Virus record (IMG/VR): IMGVR_UViG_3300043119_000091
Location: 1-21,846 of that record
DNA length: 21,846 nucleotides
Direction: 5' to 3' (one strand)
DNA from: a virus
In this document: piece after piece, positions 1 through 7,979 of the stretch
Layout: each line of letters begins with the position of its first letter
Position numbering within the stretch: the first letter of the stretch is position 1
Translations under genes and position numbers: made by a program
The notes under the pieces: model-generated
The model's database searches: none
Told to the model about the DNA's origin: nothing
What the model saw: the letters and a program-made list of their open reading frames with translations, nothing else

Positions 1-81
1 GATATTACCAACCTTTTTCTCACCATCAGTGACGATCCAAAATTGGTTCTTAACGATTGGTTTTGCGACTAGTTCAGTCAT
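1..81 (-). CDS. Partial hypothetical phage protein, N-terminus only (27 codons)
   Basis: An open frame starts with ATG at 81 on the minus strand and runs off the left edge without a stop. The visible N-terminus reads MTELVAKPIVKNQFWIVTDG and continues for seven more residues. It overlaps the 3' end of the upstream Cys-rich gene by 8 bp, the same overlap style seen throughout the window, which supports it being a real, coupled gene. The product is not recognised; short basic and hydrophobic strands are all that can be seen. Confidence 0.6.
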   Translation of the reverse strand, partial: MTELVAKPIVKNQFWIVTDGEKKVGNI

Positions 82-373
82 GTGTTTCCTTTGTTAACAT
101 TTTAAATAAATCTTTCTTATGCTTAGGTTGCCAATACTTCCCATCTAGGCCGCATTGCCCGTGTCGCCGAGCAATGCTACAATACGGCAGCTTAGCCTTT
201 ACTTTCATTGGACCAAGAACTATATCCTCAACTACTGTTTTTGCCTCTGGAAATTTGGAGCATTTGTAGTTAGAATCATATACTGCTATACGACCATTCA
301 ACGTGAAAATCCTGTCAACCATGGACATAGTAGAATGCTTGCAATCCTTGCACGAAAAAAGTTCTTTAGCCAT
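74..373 (-). CDS. Cys-rich small phage protein, possible zinc-binding
   Basis: A 99-residue protein of unknown function. It holds a CKDC pair at residues 8-11, a further Cys in a YKCSKF context near 38, another in YCSIAR near 65 and a CGLDGKYW segment near 74, followed by a basic tail. The spacing suggests metal coordination or a small disulfide-free zinc fold, but no named family was recognised. It overlaps the stop of the 5' nuclease gene by 8 bp at its start and the left-edge gene by 8 bp at its end, so it is probably translated from the same message as the nuclease. Larger plus-strand open frames across this stretch are shadows. Confidence 0.7.
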   Translation of the reverse strand: MAKELFSCKDCKHSTMSMVDRIFTLNGRIAVYDSNYKCSKFPEAKTVVEDIVLGPMKVKAKLPYCSIARRHGQCGLDGKYWQPKHKKDLFKMLTKETHD

Positions 374-1367
374 TCAGTACTCCTTTGTAGGGAGAGTTGA
401 GCCACTTTGCGTAAGCTTCACCCTGCTCACTAAGGCGAGTGAGTTCATACTTACCGCAGAACTTCATAAAGTGAAGACCTACACCAGCAGTAACTTCTGT
501 GCGGACATCCTCACGAATGATGTTATCAACCGTCGCCTTGATATCATCGGGCTGCGCCCTAAGATCAATCAATGTACGATTGCGCTCATAGTCGTCCTTA
601 ACGCGGTGCTCAACGTCATCGTGGTCTACCCAGCGTTGAAGCAAGAAGTTATTCCAGTGAAAGCCTTGCTTGGTGCGGTCTTCGAATGCTTCTTTGATGC
701 CTACCGAGTTCTTAGAACCCTTCTCACGAACACCGGGATAAGCACTGAATACGTTGTCAGTTGCGTCACCACGAATAATCTTCTTGAACAAAAGATACTC
801 CGGATCCTCAAGCAACTTGTGTTCACCAGTCTTCTTGTCTTTGACGGGCTTTCCACGGTCATTGTAGTAGCCATCAATCTTGATAAGCTGACCTGCAACA
901 CCATTATATTGATGAACGTTTTCTGCGATTAGCTGCACAAAGTCGCTATCACTAGAAATGATGAAATGTTCATCATCGGGGTGAAGGTCAATGAAACGAG
1001 CAATGATATCATCTGCTTCTGCGTTGGGAACACGCAATACACTAGTGTTAGTCTTCTCACGCAGGAACGTAGTGAACTGTTCATACGTTTCCCAGAACAT
1101 CTTGTTTTCTTCTACTTCACGTTCGGTCATCGCACTCTCATCAAGCTTACGATGAGCCTTGTACGGAGTATAGAAATCCTTACGCCAGCTACGACCCTCA
1201 AGACAAAAGACAACATGGTCAACGCCAAACATGCGCTGAACTTGATTTACGCTAGACATGGTAAGATGCATAGCCATGCCAATCTTCTCCCATGTATCGG
1301 TATTGCGATTAGCAACGTGCCGAGCGCGGAAGAAAGTATTAGCTGTGTCAATCAATGCGTATTTCAT
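366..1367 (-). CDS. rnh: T4 RNase H-like 5'-3' exonuclease / flap endonuclease
   Basis: The 333-residue product has the order of acidic motifs expected of the FEN/PIN 5' nuclease superfamily: Asp7 in ALIDTAN, a charged WRKDFYTPYKAHR segment near 61-73 matching the family's FR..l.P.YK..R helix, EADD at 117-120, SSDSDF at 138-143 and GDATDN at 200-205, which opens the helix-hairpin-helix region. These acids bind the two metal ions. In T4 the homologue (about 305 residues) removes RNA primers and flaps behind the lagging-strand polymerase, which fits the polymerase and clamp elsewhere in the window. A sigma70-like promoter lies 29-57 bp upstream of the start. The C-terminus has no obvious clamp-binding tail like those of the polymerase and methyltransferase. 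Family assignment is firm; the T4 Rnh orthology is an inference. Confidence 0.9.
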   Translation of the reverse strand: MKYALIDTANTFFRARHVANRNTDTWEKIGMAMHLTMSSVNQVQRMFGVDHVVFCLEGRSWRKDFYTPYKAHRKLDESAMTEREVEENKMFWETYEQFTTFLREKTNTSVLRVPNAEADDIIARFIDLHPDDEHFIISSDSDFVQLIAENVHQYNGVAGQLIKIDGYYNDRGKPVKDKKTGEHKLLEDPEYLLFKKIIRGDATDNVFSAYPGVREKGSKNSVGIKEAFEDRTKQGFHWNNFLLQRWVDHDDVEHRVKDDYERNRTLIDLRAQPDDIKATVDNIIREDVRTEVTAGVGLHFMKFCGKYELTRLSEQGEAYAKWLNSPYKGVLNG

Positions 1368-1395
1368 GTGGTACTTTCTCTGTTAATATACTTAT

Positions 1396-1424
1396 ATATT
1401 ACACGATATATTAGCAGTTGTCAA
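1396..1424 (-). promoter_or_regulatory. Sigma70-like promoter upstream of the 5' nuclease gene
   Basis: Minus strand: TTGACA (1419-1424), a 17-nt spacer, then TAATAT (1396-1401). The -35 box is a perfect consensus and contains the TGA stop of the preceding GIY-YIG gene. It closely resembles the promoter at 3150-3178, including an ACT right after the -35 and a GTATATTAAC-type segment downstream of the -10. It would serve the nuclease gene starting at 1367. Confidence 0.7.
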
Positions 1425-1876
1425 GACTTATTTTCCAAAAAGGTATCTAAATTAGTTTCAATAGCGTCAAGACTCACATTAGAGTGCCATGCTGGACTAA
1501 ACGGTAAATAGTCAGGTTTTAACTTTGCAACGTTAATTCGAAAGTCACCTATGATTTGGTCTATCATGCTGATTAATGTTTCGGTGTCAATGTCACTATG
1601 CGGACTAATCCATTCTACGTCCTCGCCGTGTATTTGGTGACAATCATCAGACAGTTTACGCTTGAGAATTTTCTCTACTTCCTCTACTTCATAATTTGGA
1701 CTGTAGTAAAGCATACAAAATTCTTGTTCGCCGCCGGAAGTATTGCTATATTTTCTAGCACGACCTACCGGATCATTGGTTACGCCATAACCAAGTCTTT
1801 GCTTAAACTGATCTCCTACTTTAAAATAGTGGTTAGATAAGATGACGTATAAAAACTTTTTTTTACGACTTGCCAT
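1421..1876 (-). CDS. GIY-YIG superfamily protein, T5orf172/MUG113-like
   Basis: The 151-residue protein has the GIY-YIG nuclease layout. A first strand is seen at FLYVIL (8-13). A YGVTNDPVGRAR segment at 30-41 matches the second strand plus conserved Arg helix. A VEEVEKILKRKL helix at 64-75 carries the likely catalytic Glu, and a GEDVEWIS segment near 84-91 matches the EW signature typical of T5orf172/MUG113 members. Such proteins are often free-standing in phages; some GIY-YIG proteins are homing endonucleases, others have no known role. It overlaps the ParB-like gene upstream by 14 bp, suggesting co-translation, and its stop lies inside the next gene's promoter. No separate DNA-binding domain is visible in the C-terminal 60 residues. 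The superfamily call is moderate; nuclease activity is not shown. Confidence 0.65.
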   Translation of the reverse strand: MASRKKKFLYVILSNHYFKVGDQFKQRLGYGVTNDPVGRARKYSNTSGGEQEFCMLYYSPNYEVEEVEKILKRKLSDDCHQIHGEDVEWISPHSDIDTETLISMIDQIIGDFRINVAKLKPDYLPFSPAWHSNVSLDAIETNLDTFLENKS

Positions 1877-3116
1877 ACTTAGCCATTTCTTCTACCAAAA
1901 GAGTACGTTCTTTGTCAACAAACGCAAGAAGATCACCGATACGTGCCTCACGCATATTGTTAACATACATGGGCAATTCATGCGTTCCGCCAAAATGCTT
2001 ATATAGCTTCATGAGATAAACACAAGAACCGTTATCATCAAGCTTAACTTTGTCAATCGGAAGTCCAGTTTTTTTGCTATTAAAACGAGACTGTGTTCCT
2101 GAACTGTCAGACTTGAATCCGCTAGGAGTAGTGAAAAACTTCCAAATTATTGCCATGCACGGATTCAAAAATTTCTCATCAAATTCCTTGCTATAAACAT
2201 CATATTTCAATTCAGTAAAGTAATCGTAAATGAATCCGTACAAATCAACTTCGGCGGTGTCAAGTTGTAGATTAGGCCAATATCGTTTATGAGTGTTAAG
2301 TACGAACTTCCAACGATTGGCTCGTCCGTAGTGTTGCATCATTTCTGCAACACAAGTAATAGCCCAATTGTGCGTCTTAGCCTTTTTATCATCCCGGCTG
2401 ACAGGCTCAAATCCCTGTGTTTCATTGATAGTCTGAATTTCAGCAGCTTGCTTAGCTTCTTTATCCGTACGATTGCCATCAGACCGATAAGCAAAAACAT
2501 TCATTCTGTGCCTAATATAGGGTTCAATCGGCTTAATGCGACCATTATAAACGTTAAAGCTTTTGCGACCTTTTTCACGAGATTCATTAATGAAGTAAAA
2601 AACGGGAACAGTAAGCTCCATCGGATCACCATCCCAATCATCTACTCCGTCCCACATATCATAATGTGCAAAAGCAGTTTCTAGTACTAAGGTGTGTTGT
2701 GCATTGATGCTAATATATTTTTTCTTTTTAGGATCATACATGCAGTAAATCGGACTCATGAATTCTTCTTCAAAATCATTAGGGTTACCGATAGTAGCTA
2801 CCCAATCAGAATCCATACCGCGCTGAATATCGTCGTCAATAACAATATCCTTTACTTTAACCTCAGCCCACTTTCCACGCTTTTTACGATTTGGCTTCTT
2901 CCTGCGGCCGGATTTAACGTCATCCTTCCACTTAGCAATAGTATTATGCCATTTAGTGTTCTTCGGGTCAAGCAATTGGGCAAGACGATCTGCTACAGTC
3001 GCACTCTTGTATTCGCCCTTCTTACGCTTGAGTAGGTGGACAACCTTTTCTCCGGTCGGAGTGACGAACTCAAACTTGTACGGAAAACTATTAGTTACTG
3101 GAATTTTTTTGGGCAT
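1863..3116 (-). CDS. ParB/DGQHR-like fold protein of unknown function
   Basis: A 417-residue protein. After a Lys/Arg-rich stretch (about 66-82), residues 85-150 follow the ParB/Srx-type pattern: VKVKDIVIDDDIQR (86-99), then a W..xIG segment, then YISINAQHTLVLE (134-146), where INAQHT stands in place of the usual DGQHR. Downstream, a PVFYF strand and an F-x-x-Y-N-x-R-x-K-P-I segment resemble the F...N.....K helix of DGQHR/DndB-type proteins. Known relatives act in partitioning, phosphorothioate-modification control or nucleotide-dependent DNA contacts; which of these applies here cannot be told. The C-terminal 250 residues match nothing I recognise. It has its own sigma70-like promoter and an AAAGGA ribosome site, and is followed by the overlapping GIY-YIG gene. 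Confidence 0.5.
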   Translation of the reverse strand: MPKKIPVTNSFPYKFEFVTPTGEKVVHLLKRKKGEYKSATVADRLAQLLDPKNTKWHNTIAKWKDDVKSGRRKKPNRKKRGKWAEVKVKDIVIDDDIQRGMDSDWVATIGNPNDFEEEFMSPIYCMYDPKKKKYISINAQHTLVLETAFAHYDMWDGVDDWDGDPMELTVPVFYFINESREKGRKSFNVYNGRIKPIEPYIRHRMNVFAYRSDGNRTDKEAKQAAEIQTINETQGFEPVSRDDKKAKTHNWAITCVAEMMQHYGRANRWKFVLNTHKRYWPNLQLDTAEVDLYGFIYDYFTELKYDVYSKEFDEKFLNPCMAIIWKFFTTPSGFKSDSSGTQSRFNSKKTGLPIDKVKLDDNGSCVYLMKLYKHFGGTHELPMYVNNMREARIGDLLAFVDKERTLLVEEMAKYGKS

Positions 3117-3149
3117 AACCTAATATCCTTTACTCGTTAATATATACAT

Positions 3150-3178
3150 ATAATACACAATAACGTAGTAGTTGTCAA
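3150..3178 (-). promoter_or_regulatory. Sigma70-like promoter upstream of the ParB-like gene
   Basis: Minus strand: TTGACA (3173-3178), 17-nt spacer, TATTAT (3150-3155), five of six matches to the -10 consensus. The start of the ParB-like gene lies 34 bp downstream at 3116, with an AAAGGA element between. It lies in the only untranslated gap of this area (3117-3184). Confidence 0.75.
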
Positions 3179-3184
3179 CCTTTT

Positions 3185-4249
3185 TTATCCAAAAGTAAAT
3201 AAACTTGAGGGTGAGGGGATAGGCTGTTCAGGCTTCTTTGAGAATACCATAATGCCTTCATCAGTGTTCAAGTCCACTTTAGCACTTGGTCTAGTTATGT
3301 TTTTCAATGTGAGTGTTTCTACATAATGAAAGCCTAAACTTTCTGCAATGGCTCTCGTATCAGCACATAACTTATAGTCTAGGAAATCTTTAATGTTGAC
3401 TAGCATCTTGCCGTCATCAACAAGGTACTTACTGATGTTTTCTATTGTGGGTTGTAGGTACGTATCTAGCCATTCTTGATACGTAGTGCCAGGCTTAAAT
3501 GACTGGTCACCGATTTTGTAATCTTCAAGATTGAAGTATGGAGGACTGCTGAACGCTACGCCGATAGTGTTTTCCCACTCCGGAACAAATGTCTGTGAAC
3601 CGTGACACCGAATGTCATACTTTGCAGATGTACCATTTACGGTGTTGTAATCCGTAGCCATTTGATTGAGGCGTTCTACTAACATAGTATTTGGGTCAGT
3701 GCCGTAATACTCAACGTTGTTCCTCAATGACGAAAGCATTCTAACGCCCCAGCCACAAGAAAAATCATAGTATTTGTCGTTGATATTATATCTAGATAGA
3801 ATAGAGTCAACCGACTTGATTGGGTAGTTAGACGGCTTCATCGCAACGCCACCACCACTAAGACGCAATGCAGCCTCAAAGTTCTTGATATCTGAATCAG
3901 TCTTCGGATATACCTTGTCGCTAGAAAGTACCCTGCTCCAAAAGTATCGAATCAAGTCTGTAGATTCAAATACCTCTTCAATTGACCAACGTGGAGACTC
4001 CAGCTTCACCTTGGCCATAAGGTCTTTTACATAGTAACTAGTAATGGTACTTATGATAGTGCCGCCATTGAATACTGATTCTAGATTTTTCTTAACCAAA
4101 TCAAAATCAGGCTTTTCGTAATACGCTGCCTTCAATTGCAAGCACTTATCTTCCGGCAAGTCGTACCAATGGTCGGTGTTGAGTGTCTTGCCTAAATGAG
4201 TGATTTGGTATTTTTTATTTTTCATATCAGCTAACTTCGGTGAATCCAT
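3185..4249 (-). CDS. DNA methyltransferase (N6-adenine or N4-cytosine class)
   Basis: A 354-residue S-adenosylmethionine-dependent DNA methyltransferase. Motif I is DFSCGWG at 162-168, with an acidic GTDPN turn at 183-187 for the next strand, and the catalytic motif IV is SPPY at 235-238. Order I before IV argues against the beta class, although SPPY is commonest in N4-cytosine enzymes. The N-terminal 150 residues may form a target-recognition or helical domain. The protein ends in SSLFTFG, very like the polymerase C-terminus, so it may dock on the sliding clamp. It overlaps the upstream gene by 23 bp. An alternative ATG at 4225 (Met9) sits one base after that gene's TGA and is at least as plausible. 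No cognate restriction enzyme is seen. Likely role: protection of phage DNA from host nucleases. Confidence 0.85.
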   Translation of the reverse strand: MDSPKLADMKNKKYQITHLGKTLNTDHWYDLPEDKCLQLKAAYYEKPDFDLVKKNLESVFNGGTIISTITSYYVKDLMAKVKLESPRWSIEEVFESTDLIRYFWSRVLSSDKVYPKTDSDIKNFEAALRLSGGGVAMKPSNYPIKSVDSILSRYNINDKYYDFSCGWGVRMLSSLRNNVEYYGTDPNTMLVERLNQMATDYNTVNGTSAKYDIRCHGSQTFVPEWENTIGVAFSSPPYFNLEDYKIGDQSFKPGTTYQEWLDTYLQPTIENISKYLVDDGKMLVNIKDFLDYKLCADTRAIAESLGFHYVETLTLKNITRPSAKVDLNTDEGIMVFSKKPEQPIPSPSSLFTFG

Positions 4250-4643
4250 TACCTAAATCACGCTGCTGAATTACTCGCATGTCACTCTCACGCTTAGAAG
4301 GGTCAGCCTGTTCTTGTTCGTATACTTCAAGTGCAATATTACGACAAACAGTTTGGAACCACCGATCCACAATCTGTGCATCAGTATCATCAGCACGAAT
4401 CTTATAGCCCTGCTTAATTAGATTTGCAACAAACTTATCATTCCAATCAAGTTCAAACGAACCGTTGTTAATGTCAGCTGGGTCAAGGTCAACGCTTAGA
4501 ATAGCAACATAGGGTTCACCCTCTGCTGTAGCCTTTTCTTTAGGAGTAAGTTCCTTCTTCTTAGGTGCCTTCTTTACTGTGGCTACTGGTTCCGGCACAA
4601 CCTCTGGGGCAGGATTAAGCCACTTCTTAATTTTATCAAACAT
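4227..4643 (-). CDS. Conserved hypothetical protein of T4-like marine phages
   Basis: A 138-residue soluble protein. It starts with a short amphipathic MFDKIKKWL helix and a Pro/Lys/Glu-rich linker (about 10-42). A compact C-terminal domain follows with NNGSFELDWNDKFVANLIK (59-77) and a helix WFQTVCRNIALEVYEQEQ (94-111). From memory, this pattern recurs in cyanophage and pelagiphage T4-like genomes as an uncharacterised protein; no function is known to me. A good ribosome site (AGAGGT, 7 nt spacing) precedes the ATG. It overlaps the methyltransferase start, so the two are probably co-translated, which is the only functional hint. Confidence 0.8.
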   Translation of the reverse strand: MFDKIKKWLNPAPEVVPEPVATVKKAPKKKELTPKEKATAEGEPYVAILSVDLDPADINNGSFELDWNDKFVANLIKQGYKIRADDTDAQIVDRWFQTVCRNIALEVYEQEQADPSKRESDMRVIQQRDLGNGFTEVS

Positions 4644-4647
4644 ATTT

Positions 4648-5238
4648 TTACCTCTGTATAGTATATATCTGCTTCTTACCGTCGGTCATGATAATCGTAC
4701 CGTCAATCCACTGTGGGGGAGGACGATTAGACCAACGAAGCAAGTCAGTCTTGCCGTAATTGTAGTAGTTACGATAGTTAGTAATCGGGTCTAAGCTAAC
4801 AATGTACTGCTTGTCCATGCACGATGGCATCTTAGTCATTACTCTGTGCTGTGTAATATTCTCAGGGGTATCCTTAAGAATATCTTTTAGCTTATCAATA
4901 GTAAGATGAGTACGGCCATAACGATAGGTATACTCACGACCAAGAGCCAGAAGATGATTATACAACCAAGTATAGTTAGCAGAGTTCTCACGAACCCATA
5001 CTGCGGACGGATGATTAATATGAGTAGCAGAATACATAATAGTGTCAGCATTACCTGATAACCTCCAACGTTTTGCTTTGCGACCTGACTGTGATTGACC
5101 TACATACTCCTCACCGTCAATGACACGATGGGCAGTTGACAGGAGCTGTGCTGTCTCAAGAATCATCTTGACAACATGCCGGTCAACCATGTTGCGGGCG
5201 GCGACTTCGGGATCCGAATCTACATAGAATATGTTCAT
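4648..5238 (-). CDS. Conserved phage protein, possible DenV-like (Pyr_excise) fold
   Basis: A 196-residue protein. The N-terminus has an IFYVDSDPEVAARNMVDRHVVK pattern (Asp and His pairs), followed by a helix with ETAQLLSTAHR. Then come HPSAVWVRENSANYTWL (77-93), LALGREYTYRYGRTH and a C-terminal ITNYRNYYNYGKTDL. The succession of D-x-H near the start, HPs.fw, L..E...R.G and a terminal YRNYY..GK resembles the arrangement in phage T4 endonuclease V (pyrimidine dimer glycosylase, DenV), but identity is low and this rests on pattern memory. Related proteins are common in large marine phages. If the relation holds, it would cut at UV photoproducts. A weak sigma70-like promoter overlaps the end of the upstream epimerase gene. 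Confidence 0.55.
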   Translation of the reverse strand: MNIFYVDSDPEVAARNMVDRHVVKMILETAQLLSTAHRVIDGEEYVGQSQSGRKAKRWRLSGNADTIMYSATHINHPSAVWVRENSANYTWLYNHLLALGREYTYRYGRTHLTIDKLKDILKDTPENITQHRVMTKMPSCMDKQYIVSLDPITNYRNYYNYGKTDLLRWSNRPPPQWIDGTIIMTDGKKQIYTIQR

Positions 5239-5244
5239 GTTTTC

Positions 5245-5273
5245 ACACTATCACTATTTAGAGCCATTGTCAA
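5245..5273 (-). promoter_or_regulatory. Weak candidate promoter(s) before the DenV-pattern gene
   Basis: Minus strand: a perfect TTGACA (5268-5273) lies inside the last codons of the epimerase gene, but at 17-nt spacing the -10 is only TAGTGT (5245-5250). In the same place a CTAAATA (5255-5261) resembles a T4-type late promoter. Either or neither may work. Confidence 0.3.
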
Positions 5274-6105
5274 GCCTTAACAAGTCCTCAATGGAATAAA
5301 GGTTCTTCATATACTTACTAACATTTTTCAACACGCTAACTGCTGCGTCTCCTGGTCTGCGAGGACCATAGGTAACAGTGAGTGAGTCTGCACTAAGTAC
5401 TTTTTGATTGACCCTTTTAAAAATTTCAACCATTTCCTTAACACTATGTCCCCTACTATGACCCAACCCCTCAACCCCATTCGCAGGTTCTTCAATTGCT
5501 AGTTTCAACGCATGACAAATTTCATCAACGTGAGTATAATCACGAATACAAGTTCCATCAGGAGTGTCATAGTCGTTACCGAAAATCGTAAACTCTTTAG
5601 TGTGTTCTGATTTCATAAGGTTATACATAAGCCCATCAGGATTAGTGGGAGGATATCCTGAGCTACCAATGACGTTGTAGAATCTAAAGATTGTGTATGG
5701 CGTCGGGTTGTGAACAGTACAGTATTCCTTAACAACATCTTCTGCTGCTCTCTTGCTGATACCATACGCACTTTCACATAATGCAGCGGCTCCAGTGCTA
5801 GCAAAAATAAAGTTCTTAGTTTTTATCTTGTTCAATACATTCATGGTACCATTCAAATTAGTAATATAATATTGAATAGGCATCCGTTCACTTCTGCTTA
5901 CATTTACTAACGCAGCCAAATGAATAACAACATCGTACTCATCCTCAGTAGTAAACAGTCTATTAATATCAATGTGATTGAACTGTTTAACCGGATGCTG
6001 TGGTTCATTAATATCAAGTCCGTGAACCTCATAATCATTCTCTAACATCTTACATAGATGAGAGCCAATGTAGCCTGAGCTACCCGTAATCAAAATCTTT
6101 TTCAT
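5254..6105 (-). CDS. NAD-dependent sugar epimerase/dehydratase (extended SDR, GalE-like)
   Basis: A 283-residue extended short-chain dehydrogenase. It has the N-terminal Rossmann motif GSSGYIG at 8-14 (GxxGxxG), a following acidic residue in HGLDI, VVIHLAALVNV (the conserved HLAA strand), an FASTGAA strand with the catalytic Ser/Thr, and YGISK as the YxxxK catalytic pair. RFYNVIG and PDGTCIRDYTHVDE match the substrate-binding segments of UDP-glucose 4-epimerase and related enzymes. It is shorter than typical GalE (about 330), with a reduced C-terminal domain. Its ATG overlaps the stop of the upstream glycosyltransferase as TAATG, so the two are likely coupled and act in one pathway supplying or finishing an activated sugar. 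Exact substrate cannot be read from the sequence. Confidence 0.88.
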   Translation of the reverse strand: MKKILITGSSGYIGSHLCKMLENDYEVHGLDINEPQHPVKQFNHIDINRLFTTEDEYDVVIHLAALVNVSRSERMPIQYYITNLNGTMNVLNKIKTKNFIFASTGAAALCESAYGISKRAAEDVVKEYCTVHNPTPYTIFRFYNVIGSSGYPPTNPDGLMYNLMKSEHTKEFTIFGNDYDTPDGTCIRDYTHVDEICHALKLAIEEPANGVEGLGHSRGHSVKEMVEIFKRVNQKVLSADSLTVTYGPRRPGDAAVSVLKNVSKYMKNLYSIEDLLRLDNGSK

Positions 6106-7436
6106 TAAAACCCCTCAAACAAATTTGTTCCTGTTATTTCTTCTACCGGCTCAAAAAGAGGATCCTTAGTCAAATAAGTATCTCTCTTTGTGTAGATAAT
6201 TCTAAACTTGTGTCTATTAGACAATACACTTCTGATATCATCAATGCAAAGAATACGGCGACCTAATCCGGTAATGAAGTCACTATACTTTACTGTAGTC
6301 TCCTCACAAATTTTTGCAGTATTGCTATTACTCTTACGAGATTCAAACTCATTAAAGCAATGATTCCACTTATGAAATACGGCTTCTTCGTGAATCTTGA
6401 AATGATTTACTGAATCATGTGCTTTATACCAAGACTTGCTCGTAGGATATTGGTCATATGCTGCTTTAATATCCTCTGCCATATTACGTTTGCTAGTAGT
6501 GAAAAACTGTGTGCTTGGAAAGTTCTGTGTCCAGCGTTGATTGATTAGAGCAAAAGTGGGAAGCTGAATCATCTGTTCTAAGAATGCAATACCATAGCTT
6601 TCTACTGTGCTTGGGTTGAACGCAACCCGACAACCTTTAATGAAGTCAACTTTCTCTTGTCCGATAATTCCGACTTTAATTTGATAGTCAACCCCAATCT
6701 TCTTCAAACGTTCTTCAAACTTCTTAGCACCACTTGCACTTGTCATAATGCGGGCAGGAAGTTTAGTTTGCTCAATCAAGTCAAGATAAAGTTCAGGATT
6801 CTTTCCTTCTTCCCAGCGACCGATAAACAACACACCTTCGCGGTCGTTGTCATATTCTTGTAATATACCTTGTTCGGGTAGCGGGATAGGAAGATGAATT
6901 GCGTCTTCAAAATGTAAGCGATTGAATAAGCTTTGAGTGCCGATAGTGAGATTGGGCATTTGCAGTTGCAACCTCATCATATCATTTACTTCATCAAGAA
7001 ACGGATTCTTTGTATCCTTAAAGATTTGACTTTCCAAATGTGTATAAGCAATTGTCTGTATGAAGTCAGATAGCCCCAAAGTAGATACTACTTGTACAGT
7101 CTCGTAAGTGTTGCAGACGAAAGCATCATAGAGATTAGTAGACAAAGCCTTTATAGTTGCATCACGGAAGTTAGCCATACGCTCATAACAGTAACTATCC
7201 CCATACATAAAGATAGCACTATGTTCTGTGTAGGAACGAGTTTTATTTGGATAGATGATGTTTGCTTTAATTTCTTTGATAAACTCATCAGCAACGCCTT
7301 GAGGACTCTTATCAGTGATAATGTCTACACATATTCCGTGACTATCCATCAATTCACAAAAGCTTTTCGTGAACTGCCCGATACCACCGTGTGGAATCAA
7401 AGTCTGTGAACTAACTAGAAATCCGATTCGCTTCAC
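6105..7436 (-). CDS. GT-B glycosyltransferase (GT4-like)
   Basis: A 443-residue retaining-type glycosyltransferase. The N-terminal half has the GT-B acceptor start IGFLVSSQTLIPHGGIGQFT with a Gly-rich loop at 17-20. The donor half begins near 201 with VLFIGRWEEGKNPELYLDLI. The EX7E nucleotide-sugar motif is seen as ESYGIAFLE at 279-287. Homologues move a sugar from a nucleotide donor to a glycan, protein or modified base. It lies directly before the epimerase (TAATG overlap) and shares the R-W-x-x-x-K-x-P-x-x-Y-x-D-L-I-E segment with the second glycosyltransferase at 12309-13487, pointing to an old duplication. The last 90 residues are extra and unrecognised. The acceptor is unknown; DNA, virion protein or cell-surface glycan are all possible. 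Confidence 0.85.
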   Translation of the reverse strand: MKRIGFLVSSQTLIPHGGIGQFTKSFCELMDSHGICVDIITDKSPQGVADEFIKEIKANIIYPNKTRSYTEHSAIFMYGDSYCYERMANFRDATIKALSTNLYDAFVCNTYETVQVVSTLGLSDFIQTIAYTHLESQIFKDTKNPFLDEVNDMMRLQLQMPNLTIGTQSLFNRLHFEDAIHLPIPLPEQGILQEYDNDREGVLFIGRWEEGKNPELYLDLIEQTKLPARIMTSASGAKKFEERLKKIGVDYQIKVGIIGQEKVDFIKGCRVAFNPSTVESYGIAFLEQMIQLPTFALINQRWTQNFPSTQFFTTSKRNMAEDIKAAYDQYPTSKSWYKAHDSVNHFKIHEEAVFHKWNHCFNEFESRKSNSNTAKICEETTVKYSDFITGLGRRILCIDDIRSVLSNRHKFRIIYTKRDTYLTKDPLFEPVEEITGTNLFEGF

Positions 7437-7438
7437 TA

Positions 7439-7702
7439 TTATACTCTCCTAAGAATAGAATGGGGAATTCCCAATCCATCATATGCTAATCTAAGAGTTC
7501 CTGCAAGTTGGTGTGCTTCTCGTGCAGGGCCCTTATATACCCGCATGAAAAGTCTGCGCTTCTTAGTCTTAGAATCTCGGTGCATTATAGTACCATTATC
7601 CAGTCGTGTAAATCCACCTTGGGTATCAATGTCTGACCGACAACGAACATCACGACCTAATTCAGGATCATACGCTACTAATACTTCATAAACTTTTTTC
7701 AT
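7439..7702 (-). CDS. Small hypothetical basic protein
   Basis: An 87-residue, strongly basic protein with no recognised family. It begins with a beta-like KKVYEVLVAYDPELG, has an RDSKTKKRRLFMRV segment in the middle and ends in LGIPHSILRRV. The arrangement could be a small beta-rich nucleic-acid-binding fold, but this is only composition. It lies one base after the preceding small gene's stop and two bases before the glycosyltransferase start, so it is part of the same message. Codon use looks like its neighbours. Confidence 0.65.
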   Translation of the reverse strand: MKKVYEVLVAYDPELGRDVRCRSDIDTQGGFTRLDNGTIMHRDSKTKKRRLFMRVYKGPAREAHQLAGTLRLAYDGLGIPHSILRRV

Positions 7703-7703
7703 A

Positions 7704-7979
7704 TCAACCTAATAACCTCAACTTAATATACTCACTCTTAGTGTACCATCTATCACTGTGTTGTATTCCATAATCGTTTAAACGAGCAAACCACCGAACA
7801 CGATAGGCATACTTAAACCAAATACTCTTTTTGCTTGAATTGCATTTGCGAGGCCAAATAGACAGCTTCAATTCAGTTAACTTTCTTTTCTCTTCCGGAG
7901 TTATATTGATCCAGTTAGCATCACTGAAAGAAGGTACATCTGATTTAGGCTGATAACCCATATCAAGTGGCCCATGCAT
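7704..7979 (-). CDS. Small hypothetical protein, Trp/Tyr/Lys-rich
   Basis: About 91 residues with an ITPEEKRKLTELKLSIW helix followed by a basic aromatic-rich half (KKSIWFKYAYRVRWF and RWYTKSEYIKLRLL). Function unknown. The frame stays open back to 8081, and that longer version would begin with a hydrophobic signal-like stretch, but those 34 residues lie wholly inside the 3' end of queE and are probably chance. ATG at 7979 gives a 17-bp overlap; ATG at 7961, one base after the queE stop (TGATATG junction), is an equally good start giving 85 residues. Confidence 0.6.
   Translation of the reverse strand: MHGPLDMGYQPKSDVPSFSDANWINITPEEKRKLTELKLSIWPRKCNSSKKSIWFKYAYRVRWFARLNDYGIQHSDRWYTKSEYIKLRLLG

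Noticed and set aside
303-1511. Long plus-strand open frames opposite the 5' nuclease (209 and 181 codons)
   Set aside because: They lie antisense to a well-supported nuclease with full motifs, encode no recognisable domain, and break the strict one-strand layout.
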